From Sedimentisphaera sp050251615 (lineage in GTDB: Bacteria; Planctomycetota; Phycisphaerae; Sedimentisphaerales; Sedimentisphaeraceae), in contig JBFWMM010000021.1 in the NCBI GenBank assembly GCA_050251615.1, positions 1 through 46,742 of the forward strand: a stretch of DNA of 46,742 nt, read 5' to 3'. Both the position numbers and the translations under genes were made by a program. The stretch's first letter is position 1. Each line of letters starts with the position of its first letter. Under the pieces are notes generated by a model. The model ran no database searches. It saw nothing but the letters and a program-made list of their open reading frames with translations, and was not told the origin of the DNA. Of this stretch, positions 24,621 through 31,933 are shown piece after piece.

Positions 24621-24825
24621 AGCCTTGCTCCTGATATCTTTGTATTCGTTATCTTATTTTACACAGCGGCTCACAGGCGCTTACGTTCAGGTGATTTTAG
24701 TTTTGATGTAGTGAATCGTCAAGTAATTTGTTATCAAGAGGTACGTTTTATTGCTTTTTTCAGCATAAAAACCGCTTCTTCGCGTTTTACCAACCATAAC
24801 ATACACCCAACCGGCGCAGGCAAAC

Positions 24826-24854
24826 GAAAAAAGCGAGACCTTTTGAAGCCTCGC
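24826..24854 (-). terminator. Rho-independent terminator of rpmB
   Basis: On the minus strand GCGAG (24850-24854) pairs with CTCGC (24833-24837), with partial inner pairing, followed by TTTTTTCG. It lies 25 nt after the rpmB stop codon. The remaining sequence up to 24620 holds no supported gene. Confidence 0.78.
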
Positions 24855-24878
24855 CTTGTTTATTGCCAACCGGAACAA

Positions 24879-25133
24879 TTACACTTCAGGGTTGTAGTTT
24901 CTCTTCGGAGGCTTAACTACAAGACCGCAACGGATAGCCTTCGCTGAAACCGCGATCCTTGTTACCCTGCCGTCAACAACCGCGCGCACCTTCTGGATGT
25001 TCGGCTTGAACGTCCTCTTGCTGACCCCGCGAATGTTGAGACCAACACCGCCGAGGCGCTTGGGTTTACCACTGCGAACAATGCTGCGACCGGCAGTCGT
25101 TCTCTTGCCTGTGAAATAACATACTCTTGACAT
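24879..25133 (-). CDS. rpmB: 50S ribosomal protein L28
   Basis: The 84-residue basic protein carries the L28 signatures SRVCYFTGKRTTAG at the N-terminus, SKRTFKPNIQKVR in the middle and VSAKAIRC near the end. L28 binds 23S rRNA in the large subunit. It lacks the paired CxxC zinc motifs found in some L28 forms. It is monocistronic, with its own promoter and terminator. GGAG lies 9 nt before the ATG. Confidence 0.96.
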   Translation of the reverse strand: MSRVCYFTGKRTTAGRSIVRSGKPKRLGGVGLNIRGVSKRTFKPNIQKVRAVVDGRVTRIAVSAKAIRCGLVVKPPKRNYNPEV

Positions 25134-25194
25134 ATCTGTTTCTCCATCGATTCAGAGGTTACAGTTCATTTGTTTTGACACTGAAAGATGAATG

Positions 25195-25222
25195 ATTATA
25201 AAAACACCACCGCTTCTTTCAA
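25195..25222 (-). promoter_or_regulatory. Sigma-70 promoter of rpmB
   Basis: On the minus strand TTGAAA (25217-25222) and TATAAT (25195-25200) have 16-bp spacing. The predicted start near 25188 gives a leader of about 55 nt before the rpmB ATG. The A/T-rich stretch just upstream (25221-25250) could act as an UP element. Confidence 0.7.
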
Positions 25223-25359
25223 GCAAAATTTTATTTTTTGTGGTTTTTTTACCTTAACGGCCTGTCCAAAGTCCAAAACAAGGGAAGATGTCCGCTGACT
25301 AAGCCGACAAAGCGAGCGCGGTGAAGCTGAGCCACGAGGTCTGCCGGCCCGCGCCGTCT

Positions 25360-25995
25360 CTACACCGTGTAAAACTCTACCGACTCACAGCTCATATCAC
25401 CGCCGAGAAAAACTTCAGCAAACCGCCCTTCGGCCCAGGAGCCCGGGTTTATGAATGTAGTCTTGCCGATTTTGTCCTGTCCCCAGGCCTCGTGTATATG
25501 GCCGTTGACCGCGAGAACGGGGTTGTGCTTATCGATAAAACGGCGGATGTTTTCGTTGCCGCGGCTTCCAAATCGCCTGCCGGCGGTGGCAATGCCCGCG
25601 GCGGGTTCGTGCGTTATCACGGCAAGCGGGCTCAGCGGCTGAAAATCGCTTGCGTTTTCGAGAATATCAAAGAACGTAAACATAGCACCGCCTCGCTCAA
25701 CACCGTTAACGCCTATCAGAGTGAGGTCGCCGCATTTCATTGCACGCCCGTGCAGACTTATATTATAGTCTTCAAGCGCCCTGCTCGCCTCGTCGGTGTC
25801 GCAGTTGCCGGCGATTGCAAATACCGCGTTGTTCAGCCGACGCACCGAACGGATTACCCGTTCACAAATGCTGTACGAGCCGAAACCTGTAATATCTCCC
25901 GAAAGAATCACGCCATCAGCCTGGCGTAGCTTCTTCTCAATCAGAGTGCCCTCAACAGGGCAAGAATGCAGGTCTGAAAGCAAAATCAGCTTCAT
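25360..25995 (-). CDS. YfcE/MJ0936-type metallophosphoesterase
   Basis: The 211-residue protein has all blocks of the calcineurin-like phosphoesterase fold: DLH near residue 8, SGDITGFGS near 33, AGNCDTD near 63, THEP and NGHIHE near the C-terminus, which coordinate two metal ions. This small family includes YfcE-type phosphodiesterases; natural substrates are mostly unknown. The ATG at 25995 begins MKLILLSDLHS as in the family; a start at 26028 would overlap argC by 26 nt. The gene follows argC by 7 nt and is likely co-transcribed, but no functional tie to arginine synthesis is evident. Confidence 0.87.
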   Translation of the reverse strand: MKLILLSDLHSCPVEGTLIEKKLRQADGVILSGDITGFGSYSICERVIRSVRRLNNAVFAIAGNCDTDEASRALEDYNISLHGRAMKCGDLTLIGVNGVERGGAMFTFFDILENASDFQPLSPLAVITHEPAAGIATAGRRFGSRGNENIRRFIDKHNPVLAVNGHIHEAWGQDKIGKTTFINPGSWAEGRFAEVFLGGDMSCESVEFYTV

Positions 25996-26002
25996 AACGC
26001 AC

Positions 26003-27016
26003 TTACAGGAGCCCTTCGGCTTCATCAAAGCCGAACATCACATTCATATTCTGGATGGCCTGGCTCGAAGCGCCCTTCATTAAATTATCGATTGCGCTGA
26101 ATATGACCACCCTTCCCTTAACGAAGGCGGGGAATATGTGGCAGTAGTTTGTACCGGCGACGCTCTTCACCTGCGGAGGACAGTCAAGCACCTGTACGAA
26201 TCTCTCGCCGGCATAGAAACCTTTATACAGCTCGGCAAGGCTCTCCTGCGCAAGCTGCGATTTAGGGGTAGCGTAGATTGTGGAAAGGATGCCTCGGTCG
26301 TAAGAGCCGATGTGTGGCTGAAAAAGCACGCTCGCCGGCTCGCCCGCGACGGCCGAGCAAATCTGCTCCATCTCGGGCGTGTGGCGATGCGTGCCAACCT
26401 TGTATGCGTAGAGATTTTCGTTGAGGTTGGGGAAGTGCAGCCCTGCGGAGGGTGTTTTCCCTGCGCCCGTGGCCCCGCTGACGGAATTTACGAAGATTGA
26501 AGTAGCATCGATCAGACCCGCTTTAAGCAAAGGCGCAAGCCCCAGAATAGCGCTTGTCGGAAAACAGCCCGGATTTGCAACAAGCGAGGCGCCGCAAATC
26601 TCACTGCGATACAGCTCCGGTAGCCCGTATGCGGCGAGCGCAATGTTGACGGGGTCCGTATGGTGCTGGTAATGCTGCTCATAAACAGAGACATCCTTGA
26701 TGCGGTAATCGGCGCTGAAATCCACCACCTTCACCCCGCGTCTGAGCATCTCCGGCACAAAACTCATCGATACCTTGTGCGGCAGGCAGCAAAGCGCCAC
26801 GTCCGCACGGGCCGCGAGCAGGTCAAAATCAAGCGGCTCCACATCCAGCGCAAGGCGCCCCGTCAAGCGCGGATGCACTTCATTGAGCGGGATAACCTTG
26901 TCCGACGAAGATGTTATGTATGTAATCTCGGCGTATTTATGCCTGAGAAGAAGCTCAACTGAATCAAGACCGGTATAACCGGTTACGCCGATCACGGCGA
27001 CACGAATTTTTTTCAT
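26003..27016 (-). CDS. argC: N-acetyl-gamma-glutamyl-phosphate reductase
   Basis: ArgC reduces N-acetylglutamyl phosphate to the semialdehyde with NADPH, the third step of arginine synthesis. The 337-residue protein has the NADP-binding loop GVTGYTGLDSVELL at the N-terminus and the active-site segment VANPGCFPTSAILGLAPLL, with the catalytic Cys near 150. SVSGATGAGK and HRHTPEMEQI follow as in the family. The neighbouring arg genes are not in the window, so argC is separated from the rest of the pathway here. GGGAA is the only ribosome-site candidate. Confidence 0.95.
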   Translation of the reverse strand: MKKIRVAVIGVTGYTGLDSVELLLRHKYAEITYITSSSDKVIPLNEVHPRLTGRLALDVEPLDFDLLAARADVALCCLPHKVSMSFVPEMLRRGVKVVDFSADYRIKDVSVYEQHYQHHTDPVNIALAAYGLPELYRSEICGASLVANPGCFPTSAILGLAPLLKAGLIDATSIFVNSVSGATGAGKTPSAGLHFPNLNENLYAYKVGTHRHTPEMEQICSAVAGEPASVLFQPHIGSYDRGILSTIYATPKSQLAQESLAELYKGFYAGERFVQVLDCPPQVKSVAGTNYCHIFPAFVKGRVVIFSAIDNLMKGASSQAIQNMNVMFGFDEAEGLL

Positions 27017-27034
27017 ATTTTTTCCCGAATGTAC

Positions 27035-27163
27035 TTGACAAAAATCGAAAGTTTGATATTTTTATATCGGTATTAAATTATCGAACACCAAAACTACACA
27101 CACTAATTACAGACACCTTTATGTGTTTGGCCGGGAGCTACCACTTCCGGCCTTTCCTTTTTG
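27035..27163 (+). ncRNA. Candidate small RNA between an orphan promoter and terminator
   Basis: A perfect -35 box TTGACA (27035-27040) with TATTTT (27057-27062) at 16 bp is followed about 65 nt later by a strong plus-strand terminator (27129-27163). No plus-strand ORF lies between them and no plus-strand gene is upstream, so the terminator has no other obvious client. The predicted RNA is about 95 nt (27069-27163), A/C-rich in its 5' part and ending in the hairpin. It matches no RNA family I recognise. The promoter sits in AT-rich DNA, so the -10 box is uncertain. Confidence 0.4.
27129..27163 (+). terminator. Strong orphan terminator on the plus strand
   Basis: GGCCGGGAG (27129-27137) pairs with CTTCCGGCC (27144-27152) over nine pairs including one G-T, loop CTACCA, followed by TTTCCTTTTTG. 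It points away from argC, so it cannot serve that gene. Confidence 0.75.
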
Positions 27164-27444
27164 TCCGGAAGATTCTAACATAAAATGCTGATTTGCGCAA
27201 TATGCTTTGAAACTTCAAGGGGTAAGCCTGCTTTGCCGAATTCAGATCAAAGCTTCATCCTTAAAGCTTGTTGCTATTATTAACACGGAAGCAAATGTTT
27301 TTTCAGTAATTTTCGCGTTTATTGCAAGGTGAAATGAGAATGTACGAGGCAAAAGAATCCGGACGAGCTCTGACGGCTTCCCCTTGTAGTCAAGGTTCTG
27401 TTAATCAAGAGGTTAAGGGAGGCCAAACCCGCCCGGACATTTCG

Positions 27445-27681
27445 TTATATAGCTGATACCGCCTCCCAACCTCTGCGAGCAGAAAACCGGAGACTTAAAA
27501 CAAACGACGGAGCCATGCGCCACCTTTCTAAATGCGAAAGACCACGGTGTGTTATGGGAGCCGTGCCCCGCCGTTCTAATCTCACACTCAACCATCCCTT
27601 ATAGACGAGCTGAACATAGGCCGCTATTGTACTGCATAGAAGTATCGTGACAATGGATTTTTTTACAAATTTAATGGACAT
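27445..27681 (-). CDS. Doubtful small ORF with N-terminal membrane segment (78 aa)
   Basis: The first 35 residues (start MSIKFVKKSIVTILLC, then a hydrophobic span and LVYKGWLSV) look like a genuine membrane or signal segment. The remainder is Arg-rich with no clear fold, and an overlapping second frame (27413-27595) also looks partly protein-like, which hints at a frameshifted remnant. The ribosome site is weak. No family was recognised. Confidence 0.25.
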   Translation of the reverse strand: MSIKFVKKSIVTILLCSTIAAYVQLVYKGWLSVRLERRGTAPITHRGLSHLERWRMAPSFVLSLRFSARRGWEAVSAI

Positions 27682-27717
27682 TTACTCGGATTGAACTTTT
27701 TTTTGAACTTCTTCTAA

Positions 27718-27948
27718 TCCGTACGGTACATTGAACATATATGTCGTTTAAGGCATTTAGTTCAAGAACGCGGCCGGCAGATACTCGATATGTTCACCAA
27801 GCTGCTCGACCTGCTTGTTGCGAAGCGCCACCCTGCATTGCGCTTCTCACTTGAACGTAAAGCCTGCTCAGTCAATGATGCTTTGCAACAAATCAAAATG
27901 CAGTCCTATCGCAGCATGCTCTTTACAGTAGAGGCGTTTCGGGTATAG
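27718..27948 (+). pseudogene. Open frame without a start, possible gene remnant
   Basis: An open stretch of 76 codons ends with TAG at 27946-27948. From the only internal ATG (27790) it encodes 52 residues beginning MFTKLLDLLVAKRHPALRFS. The composition is protein-like (QERGRQILDMFTKLLDLL), but there is no ribosome site and no upstream start. It may be the end of a lost gene or a chance frame. It lies just before the M42 peptidase gene. Confidence 0.25.
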
Positions 27949-27989
27949 TATCAGTTTTGAATTATTACCCTTTAACAGAAGGCAATCAC

Positions 27990-29048
27990 ATGGATGCATC
28001 AAGAGAAAATTTCCTCAAGGAACTGCTCAACACTCCGAGCCCGTCCGGCTCGGAGATGGCCGCCGCGAAACTCTGGAGAGAGCGCGTAGGCGAGAAGGTA
28101 TCTCAAGTAACAAGCGATTCACACGGCAACAGCATCGCCGTTCTCAATCCTGAGGCGAAGTTCAAGTTTATGCTGGCCGGTCATATCGACGAAATAGGCC
28201 TTATGGTAACGTATATTGACGAAAATGGCTTCCTCTATACCGGCCAGATCGGCGGGATGGATTCCGGCATCCTCACGGGCCAGCGCGTGAAGATCCTCAC
28301 CGACAACGGCCCCATCCTTGGCGTTATCGGCAGGAAGGCTATCCACCAGATGAAGCCTGAGGAGCGCAAGAAGGCCGTGGAGATGGAAAACATCTGGATC
28401 GACATAGGCGCCGACAACAAAGAGGCGGCTGAAAAGCGCGTAACCGTGGGCGACCCTGTCGTAATCGCGGTTGACTGCGAAGATCTCGATGACGACAAAA
28501 TCATTGCCCGCGGCACAGACGACCGCGTCGGCGCGTTTATCGTGGCCGAGGTGATGCGCGAGCTTGCCGACAGAGACATCAACATCTGCGTAGCAGGCGT
28601 AGCGACGGTACAGGAAGAGCTCGGCCTTCGCGGCGCACGCACAAGCGCGTACAGCATTGACCCCGACGCGGGCATCGCGTTCGACGTCAACTTCGCCTCC
28701 GACCACCCCGAAACAGACAAAAAGACGCTCGGAGAAGTGAAGCTGGGCGCCGGCCCGAACCTTCAACGCGGCCCGAATATGAACCCCGTCCTCAACAAGG
28801 CCCTCTTCGATACGGCGAAGAAGCACGGGATTGAGTACCAGCTGACATGCAACCCGCGCGCGACCGGCACAGACGCTAACGCGATGCAGGTGAGCAGGGG
28901 CGGCGTTGCCACGACGCTCATCAGCATACCCAACCGCTACATGCACACGCCCGTAGAGATTGTGTCCAAAAAGGATATGGAGGCAATAATCAAGCTGGTG
29001 GTTGAGTTCCTCGCAGAACACCCCGCGACAGCAGATTACAGACTCTGA
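27990..29048 (+). CDS. M42 family metallo-aminopeptidase
   Basis: The 352-residue protein belongs to the M42 (glutamyl aminopeptidase/TET-like) family of dinuclear zinc peptidases that trim short peptides in the cytoplasm. Visible landmarks are AGHIDEIGLMVTYI (metal His), GTDDRVGAFIVAEVM (bridging Asp), VQEELGLRGA (catalytic Glu then metal Glu), AFDVNFASDHPE and MHTPVEIVSKKD (metal His). All expected metal ligands seem present. The ATG at 27990 has GAAGG 7 nt upstream; the upstream TTG at 27957 has no site. Older annotation often calls such genes cellulase M or endoglucanase, which is incorrect for the family. Confidence 0.9.
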   Translation: MDASRENFLKELLNTPSPSGSEMAAAKLWRERVGEKVSQVTSDSHGNSIAVLNPEAKFKFMLAGHIDEIGLMVTYIDENGFLYTGQIGGMDSGILTGQRVKILTDNGPILGVIGRKAIHQMKPEERKKAVEMENIWIDIGADNKEAAEKRVTVGDPVVIAVDCEDLDDDKIIARGTDDRVGAFIVAEVMRELADRDINICVAGVATVQEELGLRGARTSAYSIDPDAGIAFDVNFASDHPETDKKTLGEVKLGAGPNLQRGPNMNPVLNKALFDTAKKHGIEYQLTCNPRATGTDANAMQVSRGGVATTLISIPNRYMHTPVEIVSKKDMEAIIKLVVEFLAEHPATADYRL

Positions 29049-29105
29049 CAACAGGCATAAGGCAGCGAGCGCCCGAGCTTTACCTTTTCAATGAATGCAT
29101 CAACC

Positions 29106-29133
29106 TTGAGTGCAAGCTCGGAGTAGATATAAT
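29106..29133 (+). promoter_or_regulatory. Possible promoter immediately before the NUDIX gene
   Basis: TTGAGT (29106-29111) and TATAAT (29128-29133) have 16-bp spacing, but the -10 box ends only 3 nt before the ATG at 29137. Transcription from it would give a leaderless or 5'-truncated message, so it may be a chance match or may serve the downstream GGDEF gene. Confidence 0.3.
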
Positions 29134-29136
29134 ACA

Positions 29137-29589
29137 ATGGCAGACAAAGGTACATATACCTACGACTGGCCGCGCCCCATGGTTACCGTGGACGCGCTGG
29201 TTGTCAGTAAAGCGAACGGCGGGAGTGTGCTTCTGATTGAACGCGGCAACGAGCCGTTCAAAGGCTGTATGGCTATGCCGGGCGGTTTTCTTGAGCTTGA
29301 CGAGGAGCTTGAAGCCGCGGCACTCCGCGAGCTGACAGAGGAGACGGGCGTTGTTTTGAGCTCGCTCGCGCAGATCGAAACCATCGGTACCGTAAACCGA
29401 GACCCTCGTGGGCGCGTGATTACGGTTGTGTATTATGCCGTCATAGACGATGAGATCGTCCCGAAAGCGGGCGATGACGCCGCACGAGCAAGCTGGATAC
29501 CACTGAGCGAGCTGGGGCAGGTGAAATTCGCCGGCGACCATGCCCGAATCGTACCACGGTTAATAAACCGCATACAAGGTGAAATATAG
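29137..29589 (+). CDS. NUDIX hydrolase, ADP-ribose pyrophosphatase type
   Basis: The 150-residue protein has a complete NUDIX box at about residues 49-71 (start GFLELDEELEAAALREL, then TEETGV), matching G-x5-E-x7-RE-U-x-EE-x-G-U. The N-terminal RPMVTVDALV strand and the sequence around RDPRGRVITVVYYA resemble ADP-ribose pyrophosphatases, enzymes that split NDP-X compounds in the cytoplasm. The substrate is not certain. The ATG at 29137 has GGAG 13 nt upstream, slightly far; a GTG at 29110 is an alternative. The stop codon overlaps the start of the cyclase gene by one base. Confidence 0.87.
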   Translation: MADKGTYTYDWPRPMVTVDALVVSKANGGSVLLIERGNEPFKGCMAMPGGFLELDEELEAAALRELTEETGVVLSSLAQIETIGTVNRDPRGRVITVVYYAVIDDEIVPKAGDDAARASWIPLSELGQVKFAGDHARIVPRLINRIQGEI

Positions 29590-30509
29590 TGAGCGCATTC
29601 GATAAAACAGCTATTCTTTCTTCCGCCGTGCCCTGGGGCTTACCGGCTGAATCACTGCATAATTGCAGGCTGTTTAAAAGCGCGGCCGAGATGGATACGA
29701 AATCTCTCGAAAGCTTGTTTGTGGTATTGTCGGCAGATATAGCAGAGTGTTTGTGCATGGTCAAAGCCCTCAATCTGGAACATCCCGAGATAAAACTGAA
29801 TCTTCTCGCTGAAGCCGTTTATGAGCCGCTGATGATACGCCTCAGAGACAAGGGTGCCGCGGATTCCTACTACTGCCTCCCGCTGACAGCTACGGAGTTC
29901 GGGTGCGCGGCGGCAACAGGCTCAATAGGCGAGGGCTCGGAAAACTCCTACGAGAAAAAAATCCGTGAGCTTGAAGATGTCGCAGGCCGTGACGAGCTTA
30001 CAGGGCTGCGAAACCGCCGCTTCTTTACAATGGCCGCCAACGAACTTCTCAGTCTTCCACGCGAGCTGAACATAAGCGCAACCGTCATTGAGTTCGACAT
30101 CGACAACTTCAAGGCCTACAACGACGCTTTCGGCCACACTACAGGCGATGAAATCATCAAAGACACCGCCCGCGCAATACAAAACTCATTTCGCCATCAC
30201 GATATTGTCGCAAGAATCGGCGGTGACGAATTCGCCGTACTGCTGTGGGACATCGACCTGAACATAACCGGCGTCCGGCAGGGCCACGAACGACGCCACT
30301 ACGACCTGCACCCTGGCAACGCAGCAAACATAGCCGGCCGCATACGCAGCCGCCTCTCGAACGTGAAAAACAGGTGCGGCGTGCTGACAATAAGCGGCGG
30401 ACTCGCCCACAGAACAGACGCTGCCGCCGACAGCTCCAGCCTGCTCGCCCTCGCAGACGAAGCACTGATGCGTGCAAAAGCACAGGGTAAAAACACAATA
30501 CTCTTTTAG
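29589..30509 (+). CDS. Diguanylate cyclase (GGDEF domain) with novel N-terminal domain
   Basis: The 306-residue protein makes cyclic di-GMP. The C-terminal GGDEF domain (about residues 140-306) has DELTGLRNRRFF, EFDIDNFKAYND, an intact GGDEF active site near residue 211 and an RHHD inhibitory I-site exactly five residues upstream, so feedback control is expected. The N-terminal 130 residues contain no recognised sensor; they read like a small alpha/beta cytoplasmic domain (KTAILSSAVPWGLP, LFVVLSADIAECL). No transmembrane helices are seen. It starts with GTG, AAGGTG 7 nt upstream, overlapping the NUDIX stop. c-di-GMP suggests a surface or adhesion switch, possibly linked to the next gene. Confidence 0.9.
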   Translation: MSAFDKTAILSSAVPWGLPAESLHNCRLFKSAAEMDTKSLESLFVVLSADIAECLCMVKALNLEHPEIKLNLLAEAVYEPLMIRLRDKGAADSYYCLPLTATEFGCAAATGSIGEGSENSYEKKIRELEDVAGRDELTGLRNRRFFTMAANELLSLPRELNISATVIEFDIDNFKAYNDAFGHTTGDEIIKDTARAIQNSFRHHDIVARIGGDEFAVLLWDIDLNITGVRQGHERRHYDLHPGNAANIAGRIRSRLSNVKNRCGVLTISGGLAHRTDAAADSSSLLALADEALMRAKAQGKNTILF

Positions 30510-30518
30510 GAGATTTTC

Positions 30519-31856
30519 TTGGGCATTCTCGAACACACTCTCGCCATACGCTACTTCCGTCGCCGGCTTATAACCGCCATCGCTACCGTTGCCGTGGGCG
30601 TATCGGTGTTCATTGTTATCGTCGTGATGACAATAATGAACGGGCTGGTCGTCGATTTCAAACAGCGCAACCACGCTTTTTTCGGCGACTGCGTCATCGC
30701 GAGCGCGTCTATGGCCGGTTTCTCCGGCTTCGAGCTCCTCTCCAGCCGCCTGACCGCGGATGACGCAATAGATTCCGTTACACCGCAGGTGCGAAGCTTC
30801 GCCATCCTCACACGAGCCGGCTGGACAACAAACGCCGGCGTGAGTCTTGTCGGGATAGACACCGAGACAATCGGCAATGTTACGTGCTTCCGAGATACGC
30901 TGTACCTGCCGGCCGGCAATGACGTATTCGAGACGAAAGATGGTGCGCCGGGGTGCGTACGCGGCATCGCAATGATGAACAGCCGTGGCCCGGACGGCGA
31001 GTACCACCACGGCATCGACAAAAACGCCCAATTCACCCTGACCAGTTTCCCGCTCTCCCGCACGGGTATGCCCGCCAAACAGGGCTCGGACATATCCAGC
31101 AGCAAGACCTTCTCCCTCACAAACGACTCCAATTCCCGCCTTGCCAAAGAAGACAACTACAACATATACGTCCCGCTTGAACAGGCCCAGCTGCTCTGCG
31201 GTATGAGCGGCGCTGAACCGAGAGTTACACATCTGCTGGTAAAATTTGCCGATGGAGTAAAGCTCGAAGAGGGCTGCGAAAAGGTGCGAAGGATTTTCGA
31301 TCAATTCCGCAATGAAGCAAGTGCGGACGACAAAACGCTTCTCGACAACGTGAGCGTGATGAGCTGGAAGATGTATCGCCGCGAGATCATCGCGCCCGTC
31401 GAGAAGGAGCAGCTGATGCTCACACTAATGTTCCTGCTGATCGGCCTGGTAACGGTGTTTGTGGTGCTGGTTGTGTTTGTTTTGCTGGTGAACAGCAAGA
31501 ACAAAGACATCGGCATAATGAAGAGCTTCGGCGTGAGCGGAGGCAAAATCGCAGACCTGTTCTTGCAGTTCGCCTCGCTTACCGCCCTCACAGGCGCCGG
31601 CGCCGGCGCAATCTGCGCAGTGCTGTTCCTCAGTCGCATAAACGCGCTGGAGCAATGGCTTTACGCAAAATTCGGCTGGCAACTCTGGGACAGAAGCATG
31701 TATGTCATAGATGAAATCCCCGACAAAATCCGGCCGGAAATAATCGTGACGGTAATCGTATGTGCAGTCGCCTCGGCAATGATCGGCGCACTCGGCCCGG
31801 CGCTTAAAGCGGCAAGGCAGAAGCCCGCAGACACTCTGCGCGTGGGTAATTGCTGA
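30519..31856 (+). CDS. LolC/E-MacB-type ABC permease (FtsX-like)
   Basis: The 445-residue inner-membrane protein has one N-terminal helix (AIATVAVGVSVFIVIVVMTI), a large periplasmic domain (about 50-300), and three C-terminal helices with the FtsX signature NSKNKDIGIMKSFGVSGG. LolC/E relatives extract lipoproteins from the inner membrane; MacB relatives export peptides. The order of segments best fits LolC/LolE, but no ATPase (LolD) gene is adjacent, so the partner must lie elsewhere. The start is TTG with AGGAG 6 nt upstream. It is the last gene of the peptidase-NUDIX-cyclase set, followed by a strong terminator. Confidence 0.78.
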   Translation: MGILEHTLAIRYFRRRLITAIATVAVGVSVFIVIVVMTIMNGLVVDFKQRNHAFFGDCVIASASMAGFSGFELLSSRLTADDAIDSVTPQVRSFAILTRAGWTTNAGVSLVGIDTETIGNVTCFRDTLYLPAGNDVFETKDGAPGCVRGIAMMNSRGPDGEYHHGIDKNAQFTLTSFPLSRTGMPAKQGSDISSSKTFSLTNDSNSRLAKEDNYNIYVPLEQAQLLCGMSGAEPRVTHLLVKFADGVKLEEGCEKVRRIFDQFRNEASADDKTLLDNVSVMSWKMYRREIIAPVEKEQLMLTLMFLLIGLVTVFVVLVVFVLLVNSKNKDIGIMKSFGVSGGKIADLFLQFASLTALTGAGAGAICAVLFLSRINALEQWLYAKFGWQLWDRSMYVIDEIPDKIRPEIIVTVIVCAVASAMIGALGPALKAARQKPADTLRVGNC

Positions 31857-31877
31857 ATGACAAATTCAAAATAGCAG

Positions 31878-31904
31878 GGGCAGGTTTCAAACCTGCCCTC
31901 TTTT
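31878..31904 (+). terminator. Strong rho-independent terminator
   Basis: GGGCAGGTTT (31878-31887) pairs with AAACCTGCCC (31889-31898), followed by TCTTTTG. It lies 22 nt after the permease stop codon and between two convergent genes. Confidence 0.85.
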
Positions 31905-31933
31905 GCCATCTTCGTCAGAAATGTGCCTCATCG

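Noticed and set aside
28119..29051. Minus-strand open frame (310 codons)
   Set aside because: It is antisense to the M42 peptidase and Val/Ala/His-rich, as expected for a shadow frame.
30186..31304. Minus-strand open frame (372 codons)
   Set aside because: It is antisense across the GGDEF and permease genes; both have firm motifs on the plus strand.
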